Under the pieces are notes generated by a model. The model did not search any database. It was not told the DNA's origin and worked only from the letters and a program-made list of their open reading frames with translations. Made by a program: the position numbers and the translations under genes. Positions 6,563 through 9,369 of a stretch of DNA of 9,369 nucleotides are shown in pieces. Source of the stretch: Spirochaetaceae bacterium (GTDB lineage Bacteria; Spirochaetota; Spirochaetia; Treponematales; Breznakiellaceae); NCBI GenBank assembly GCA_031257995.1, contig JAIRNN010000146.1, positions 1 through 9,369 of the forward strand. Direction: 5' to 3'. Position 1 is the stretch's first letter. Each line of letters starts with the position of its first letter.

Positions 6563-6633
6563 AACATAGGAGGCGCGCGAAGACGAATAAGGCGGTTAAA
6601 TTCTTTGAAAGTTGGCAGAAAGAGAGATTGACA

Positions 6634-7275
6634 GTGGAACGTATATCTACCGGTCAAAGCCTTTGTCAAAGTGCTCTCATCTTGGGCGGCGGGAAGGGTA
6701 GCCGTATCGGATACGACAAAAAAGTCCTCGCAATTCACGGCGTTTCGGTGCTTGACGACCTCATCGCCACACTGTCGCCGTTGTTTCCGCAAGTGCTACT
6801 CTCGTCAAACAGTGCCGTAGACGACCGCCGCATGACCGTGGTTCCGGACATACTCGGTGAGGGGCCGCTTGCCGGGCTTTATGCCGGGCTGTGCGCCTGT
6901 TCGGGCGACTATCTTTTCGTATGCGCGTGCGATATGCCCTTTGTCAACGTGGAGTTCATCCGGTATATGGCCGCCTTAATCGCGAAAGACATTGCCCGCG
7001 CCGAACCGAAAGACATCTATATCTACCGCGCCGAACCCCAACCGGATCTGAAAAGCTCGGGCTACGAGCCCTTCAACGCCTTTTACCGCAAGACCCTCGT
7101 CCGCCCCGCAAAATTTGCGCTGGAAAATCGGGTCTATAAACTGGTCTCATTCATCGAAAGCGCGTCCCTCCACCTCTTAGGCGACCAAGACATCGCCCAA
7201 TTCGGCGGGAAAACACTGTTTTGGAACATAAACACTGCGGAAGACCTGCGCCGCGCCGAACAATTGCGACCCTAG
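6634..7275 (+). CDS. mobA: Molybdenum cofactor guanylyltransferase
   Basis: MobA joins GMP from GTP to molybdopterin to form the guanine-dinucleotide cofactor of formate dehydrogenases and DMSO-reductase-type enzymes. The protein shows the nucleotidyltransferase signature LGGGKGSRIGYDKK soon after the start, VVPDILGEGPLAGLYAGL (GTP-binding region) and VCACDMPFV (metal-binding Asp), and ends WNINTAEDLRRAEQ, all typical and in order. At 213 residues it is of normal length. I chose the GTG at 6634 because AAAGAGAGA (6619-6627) sits at proper distance from it; a TTG at 6628 is in frame but too close to that site. No other molybdopterin genes are in the window. The last three codons overlap the tRNA-Arg gene on the other strand. 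No good promoter is visible: a TTGACA at 6554-6559 has no matching -10 box. Confidence 0.9.
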   Translation: MERISTGQSLCQSALILGGGKGSRIGYDKKVLAIHGVSVLDDLIATLSPLFPQVLLSSNSAVDDRRMTVVPDILGEGPLAGLYAGLCACSGDYLFVCACDMPFVNVEFIRYMAALIAKDIARAEPKDIYIYRAEPQPDLKSSGYEPFNAFYRKTLVRPAKFALENRVYKLVSFIESASLHLLGDQDIAQFGGKTLFWNINTAEDLRRAEQLRP

Positions 7276-7340
7276 ACGGAATCGAACCGCCAACCCTCGC
7301 CTTAGAAGGGCGATGCTCTATCCGATTGAGCTATAGGGCC
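7267..7340 (-). tRNA. tRNA-Arg (anticodon UCU, reads AGA)
   Basis: On the minus strand the acceptor arms GGCCCTA and TAGGGTC pair (one G-U), with discriminator G at 7267. The D arm is GCTC...GAGC. The anticodon stem TCGCC/GGCGA holds the loop CTTCTAA, giving anticodon TCT. The T arm GGCGG/CCGTC encloses TTCGATT. The length is 74 nt, and the 3' CCA is not encoded (CAA follows). All arms fold, so it is probably functional. Confidence 0.96.
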
Positions 7341-7349
7341 CTGCTTCTT

Positions 7350-7378
7350 ACTATACACGAGAAGCGCAATACCGGCAA
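7350..7378 (-). promoter_or_regulatory. Promoter of the tRNA-Arg gene
   Basis: On the minus strand TTGCCG (7378-7373), a 17-base spacer and TATAGT (7355-7350) match the sigma-70 pattern. They lie about 9 bp upstream of the mature tRNA 5' end, the right distance for a tRNA promoter. Confidence 0.75.
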
Positions 7379-7423
7379 GACTCATCACAGGTTTCATTAT
7401 AGGCTTCGTCACGATTAACGGTG

Positions 7424-7532
7424 GGGGGAAGTCTCCCCCTCGCTCCAGACACACACTCCGGTCGAAAGGCCTGAGCCTAAAGGCGTGCCCGCACCTCTCT
7501 CCGTTTGGTCTTCCGCTACCCCCTCTGCGGGG
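7424..7532 (+). repeat. Dispersed GC-rich hairpin repeat, copy B
   Basis: This starts GGGGGAAGTCTCCCCC and TCGCTCCAG, shares CTCCGGTCGA, GCCTAAAGGCG, GCACCTCTCTCCGTTTGG and TTCCGCTACCCCCTCTGCGG with copies A and C, and ends at GCGGGG. It lacks the last 20 or so bases (GGCCCCCGCAACGCCCC) and instead runs into a series of other hairpins. It lies upstream of the cystathionine enzyme gene in the same orientation as copy C downstream of it. Confidence 0.83.
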
Positions 7533-7533
7533 A

Positions 7534-7675
7534 CAAAATCATACGGTGTATGGTTTTGTGGGCGCACCCCAAACGTCCACAGACGGACGCAAAATAGAGT
7601 GCGCCCCGGACGGAAGTCCAAAACAGGATGTTGAGGGCTGTAGGGTTCCCGCCCCCGAAGGTGTCATGGACACCC
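7534..7675. other. Multi-hairpin intergenic block, possible structured RNA
   Basis: Five stems lie in 142 bp: CAAAATCATAC/GTATGGTTTTG (7534-7544 with 7548-7558, 3-base loop, one G-U); GGGCGCAC/GTGCGCCC (7560-7567 with 7599-7606) enclosing CGTCC/GGACG (7574-7578 with 7585-7589); GGAC-GGAA-GTCC (7608-7619, GNRA-type loop); and GGTGTC/GACACC (7661-7666 with 7670-7675). No plausible gene is present on either strand. It could be a structured RNA, the end of a mobile element, or paired ends with no RNA function. The strand cannot be decided because most stems fold on either one. Confidence 0.45.
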
Positions 7676-7740
7676 CGCCCCCGGCATAAGGGATAAGGCA
7701 ACAGATTACCCGCAAGTTCGATCGGCTATCAAACCAGCAT

Positions 7741-7789
7741 TCTTCATTTTCCGTTATCCACTTTCCATGTTCAATTCCCCCGAAGGGGG
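7741..7789. repeat. Second, short copy of the A/T-rich repeat ending in CCCCCGAAGGGGG
   Basis: The sequence TTCATTTTCCGTTATCCA followed by TTCAATTCCCCCGAAGGGGG (hairpin at 7777-7789) matches the right arm of the element at 4515-4560. Just after it, AATACGCTACCCTCGTAA (about 7819-7836) resembles the right end of the GC-rich repeat (CGCTACCCCCTC) and may be a decayed fragment. The rest of 7790-7895, up to the start of the next gene, shows no clear promoter. Confidence 0.5.
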
Positions 7790-7895
7790 AACCGCCCACA
7801 GACAGCGACCATCTGGTCTCAATACGCTACCCTCGTAAATGGTTGTGGGCTAGACCTGTTCGCGGCTGTTTCAAACTAAGATTTTCTGTTAGACT

Positions 7896-9035
7896 ATGGT
7901 TATGGATTTTGGAACATTGCTCATTCACAACGGGCATGATTATGAGGAGACGACGGGAGCTATCGGGGTTCCGGTCATTCAGACTTCGACCTTTGCTCAG
8001 ACCGACATAGACGCTCACCAGGAATACGACTACGCCCGTTCCGGCAACCCGACGCGGAAGGCGCTTGAGGACATCATCGCCCAGCTTGAGGGAGGCGCGC
8101 GCGGCTTCGCGTTCGGTTCCGGAATGGCGGCGACCTCCTCCGTTCTCGGTATCTTTGCCGCAGGAGACCACGTTATCGTGTGTGAGGACATTTACGGCGG
8201 TACGTGGCGTATCCTCAACACGTTCTACCGGCGTTTCGGCTTGGAGGCGACGCTCGTCGATACGACAAACCTTGACAACATCAGGAAAGCGGTCAAGCCG
8301 AACACGAAGGCGCTTTTTCTCGAATCGCCGTCAAACCCGCTGCTCAAGATCACCGACCTCCGCGCCGCCTCTGCGATTGCCAAAGAACACGGCCTTATCA
8401 CCATCGTTGACAACACCTTTGCAACCCCGTATCTCCAGCGGCCTCTGGAACTCGGCGCGGACATCGTTGTCCATTCGGCCACCAAGTTTTTGGGCGGCCA
8501 CAGCGACGTGATCCTCGGTCTCGCCGTTACCGCGACAGATGCCTTGGGCCGCCGGGTTTATGCCGTCCAAAACGGTTTCGGCGCGGTGCCCGCCCCGTGG
8601 GACATCTGGCTTACCATCCGGGGTATCAAGACGCTGAAAGTCCGTCTCGATGCCGAACAGGAGACCGCCGGAAAAATCGCCCGATGGCTTTCCACCCACC
8701 CCAACGTGGCTGCCGTCTCCTATCCGGGCTTGGAAACCCACCATGGAGCGGCGATTCACGCCCGGCAATCATACGGCGGCGGGGCGGTACTGTCGTTTAA
8801 GACTAAGACGACCGCCGTTGCGCGTCAATTCCTCTCCAAAACAAAACTGGCCGCCCCCGCCGTGAGTTTGGGCGGTGTCGAGACCATCGCGTCCTACCCG
8901 GTTACGATGAGCCACGCCGCGATGCCCCTGGCAGAACGCGAACAGCGCGGCATCACGGACACCCTCATCCGCATCTCGTGCGGCCTCGAAACAGCAGAAG
9001 ACCTGATCGCGGACTTTGACGAGGCGCTGAGATAG
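7896..9035 (+). CDS. metC: Cystathionine beta-lyase/gamma-synthase family PLP enzyme
   Basis: This 379-residue Cys/Met-metabolism PLP enzyme is full length. It shows YDYARSGNPTR (residues 44-54; Tyr46 and Arg48 bind PLP phosphate of the neighbouring subunit), GSGMAA (74-79), EDIYGGT (97-103; Tyr100 stacks on PLP), VDNTFATPYLQRP (171-183; Asp172 holds the pyridine N), SATKFLGGHSDV (194-205; Lys197 is the Schiff-base lysine) and SLGGVETIASYP near the C-terminus, which contacts the substrate carboxylate. From memory it most resembles B. subtilis MetC (cystathionine to homocysteine), but cystathionine gamma-synthase, gamma-lyase and O-acetylhomoserine sulfhydrylase share these motifs, so the reaction is not certain. 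The start is ATG 7896 or ATG 7902; neither has a good Shine-Dalgarno site, which is odd next to the other genes here. It depends on PLP, which pdxK in this window supplies. It is a single-gene unit between repeat copies B and C. Confidence 0.9.
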   Translation: MVMDFGTLLIHNGHDYEETTGAIGVPVIQTSTFAQTDIDAHQEYDYARSGNPTRKALEDIIAQLEGGARGFAFGSGMAATSSVLGIFAAGDHVIVCEDIYGGTWRILNTFYRRFGLEATLVDTTNLDNIRKAVKPNTKALFLESPSNPLLKITDLRAASAIAKEHGLITIVDNTFATPYLQRPLELGADIVVHSATKFLGGHSDVILGLAVTATDALGRRVYAVQNGFGAVPAPWDIWLTIRGIKTLKVRLDAEQETAGKIARWLSTHPNVAAVSYPGLETHHGAAIHARQSYGGGAVLSFKTKTTAVARQFLSKTKLAAPAVSLGGVETIASYPVTMSHAAMPLAEREQRGITDTLIRISCGLETAEDLIADFDEALR

Positions 9036-9036
9036 G

Positions 9037-9068
9037 TTTCAAGGTGCAGGACAAGAAAACCCTTGAAA
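9037..9068 (+). repeat. Inverted repeat just after the cystathionine enzyme gene
   Basis: TTTCAAGG (9037-9044) and CCTTGAAA (9061-9068) form an 8-bp stem with a 16-base loop, starting just after the TAG stop at 9033-9035. No T-run follows; instead the GGGGGA hairpin of repeat copy C begins at once. The two stems in a row might end transcription, but this is not a standard terminator. Confidence 0.5.
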
Positions 9069-9197
9069 GGGGGAAGTCTCCCCCTCGCTCCGGCCCGCTC
9101 TCCGGTCGATACGTCCACGCCTAAAGGCGCGTTCGCACCTCCCTCCGTTTGGTCCTCCGCTACCCCCTCTGCGGGAGCGCGGCCCCCGCAACGCCCC
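9069..9197 (+). repeat. Dispersed GC-rich hairpin repeat, copy C
   Basis: This is a nearly full match to copy A in opposite orientation: GGGGGAAGTCTCCCCC, TCGCTCCGGCCCGCTCTCC, GGTCGATACGTCC, CCTAAAGGCGCG, CACCTCCCTCCGTTTGGTC, CGCTACCCCCTCTGCGGG and GGCCCCCGCAACGCCCC. Its length of 129 bp against 128 for copy A fixes the likely unit size. After it come ATTAACCACAG and the motif ATCACGAGGAACCACGGAT (9217-9235), also seen at 5500-5518. No gene is seen in 9198-9274. Confidence 0.87.
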
Positions 9198-9274
9198 GCA
9201 TTAACCACAGGGCTTAATCACGAGGAACCACGGATTACACGGATTGGACTGGCCCCCGTCAGGCGGACAACAGG

Positions 9275-9369
9275 CTAAGCCACTTTTTTCAAAGTTACCA
9301 TTACCCGCGCCAGACAGTCAGGCGCCAAATGGCGGCGTATCCGGTTGCGGTATGCCCCGATGTACTGAA
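9275..9369 (-). CDS. C-terminal end of an unidentified protein (5' part outside window)
   Basis: On the minus strand the open frame from the window edge reads YIGAYRNRIRRHLAPD, then CLARVMVTLKKVA, and stops at TAG (9275-9277). It enters the window already open, is rich in Arg/Lys, and has a helical-looking composition. The other two minus frames here hit stops quickly. I do not recognise the family. Thirty residues are too few to name it; the C-terminus of a transposase or of another DNA-binding protein would fit. Confidence 0.4.
   Translation of the reverse strand, partial: QYIGAYRNRIRRHLAPDCLARVMVTLKKVA

Noticed and set aside
6554..6582. TTGACA at 6554-6559 as the mobA promoter
   Set aside because: The bases 16-19 further on (CGCGAAG region) have no resemblance to a -10 box.
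2147..7875. GGCTGTTTCAAA present both in the terminator (2147-2158) and upstream of the cystathionine enzyme (7864-7875)
   Set aside because: A 12-base match is expected by chance a few times in a window this size, and the second site lacks the other arm of the hairpin.
7840..7895. SAM or other riboswitch in front of the cystathionine enzyme gene
   Set aside because: No four-way junction, no k-turn-like motif and no terminator hairpin with a T-run can be seen before the start codon.
3131..9197. The hairpin repeats as integron attC sites separating gene cassettes
   Set aside because: I looked for the RYYYAAC/GTTRRRY core pair at the repeat ends and did not find it, genes lie on both strands, and no integrase gene is in the window.
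3060..9240. Conserved short peptides (SVW-ATPSAGARPPQRP type) encoded by repeat copies
   Set aside because: They come from the sequence identity of the repeat itself, sit in varying frames next to different genes, and have no start signals.
1..9369. CRISPR array or prophage
   Set aside because: There are no regularly spaced short repeats and no phage structural or integrase genes; the repeats are few, long and irregularly spaced.

Overview
The window looks like chromosomal accessory DNA from a spirochaete, most likely a host-associated or termite-gut Treponema-like organism. This rests on family recognition from memory, not on a search: a NADase-type glycan-binding (discoidin-like) domain, a large surface/toxin protein with an HEAYR(N/D)G block and a YARHG protein occur side by side, and a B. 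subtilis-type dual-cysteine pyridoxal kinase is also present. GC content is moderately high but patchy, about 67% around 840-960 and 33-43% around 1740-2100.

Layout. Positions 1-119 (minus) are one end of an IS3-family element with the first codons of its OrfA. It has inserted into a NADase-domain gene, whose 3' part survives at 120-519 (plus). That remnant is joined directly to a 5'-truncated, frameshifted gene for the C-terminal part of a giant secreted or polymorphic-toxin-like protein (520-2111). A terminator follows, then a frameshifted, exported YARHG-domain gene (2239-3065). So the first 3 kb is a cluster of three consecutive broken surface-protein genes. Positions 3295-4254 (minus) hold an intact MoxR-type AAA+ ATPase with a copy of a GC-rich dispersed repeat on each side. 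Positions 4582-5397 (minus) hold an intact pyridoxal kinase (pdxK) with a clear sigma-70-type promoter. Positions 5757-6562 (plus) are a heavily deleted IS110-family transposase. mobA (6634-7275, plus) runs convergently into a tRNA-Arg(UCU) gene (7267-7340, minus), and the two overlap by 9 bp. Positions 7424-7790 are a gene-free block of repeats and hairpins. Positions 7896-9035 (plus) hold an intact cystathionine lyase/synthase-family PLP enzyme, followed by another copy of the dispersed repeat. An unidentified minus-strand gene ends at 9275.

The intact genes are housekeeping or cofactor genes. PdxK makes the PLP that the cystathionine enzyme needs, and MobA completes the molybdopterin-guanine-dinucleotide cofactor. 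They form no obvious operon: each is a single transcription unit separated by repeats and mobile-element debris. I found no CRISPR array, riboswitch or prophage.

The most unusual content is (1) a family of about 110-130 bp hairpin-rich repeats, four copies in 9.4 kb, bracketing single genes; (2) two frameshifts, each at a run of six G's, in neighbouring surface-protein genes; (3) a toxin-like C-terminal tip whose base composition differs from its backbone; (4) a multi-hairpin intergenic block after one repeat copy. No complete, clearly new system is proven by the sequence alone.
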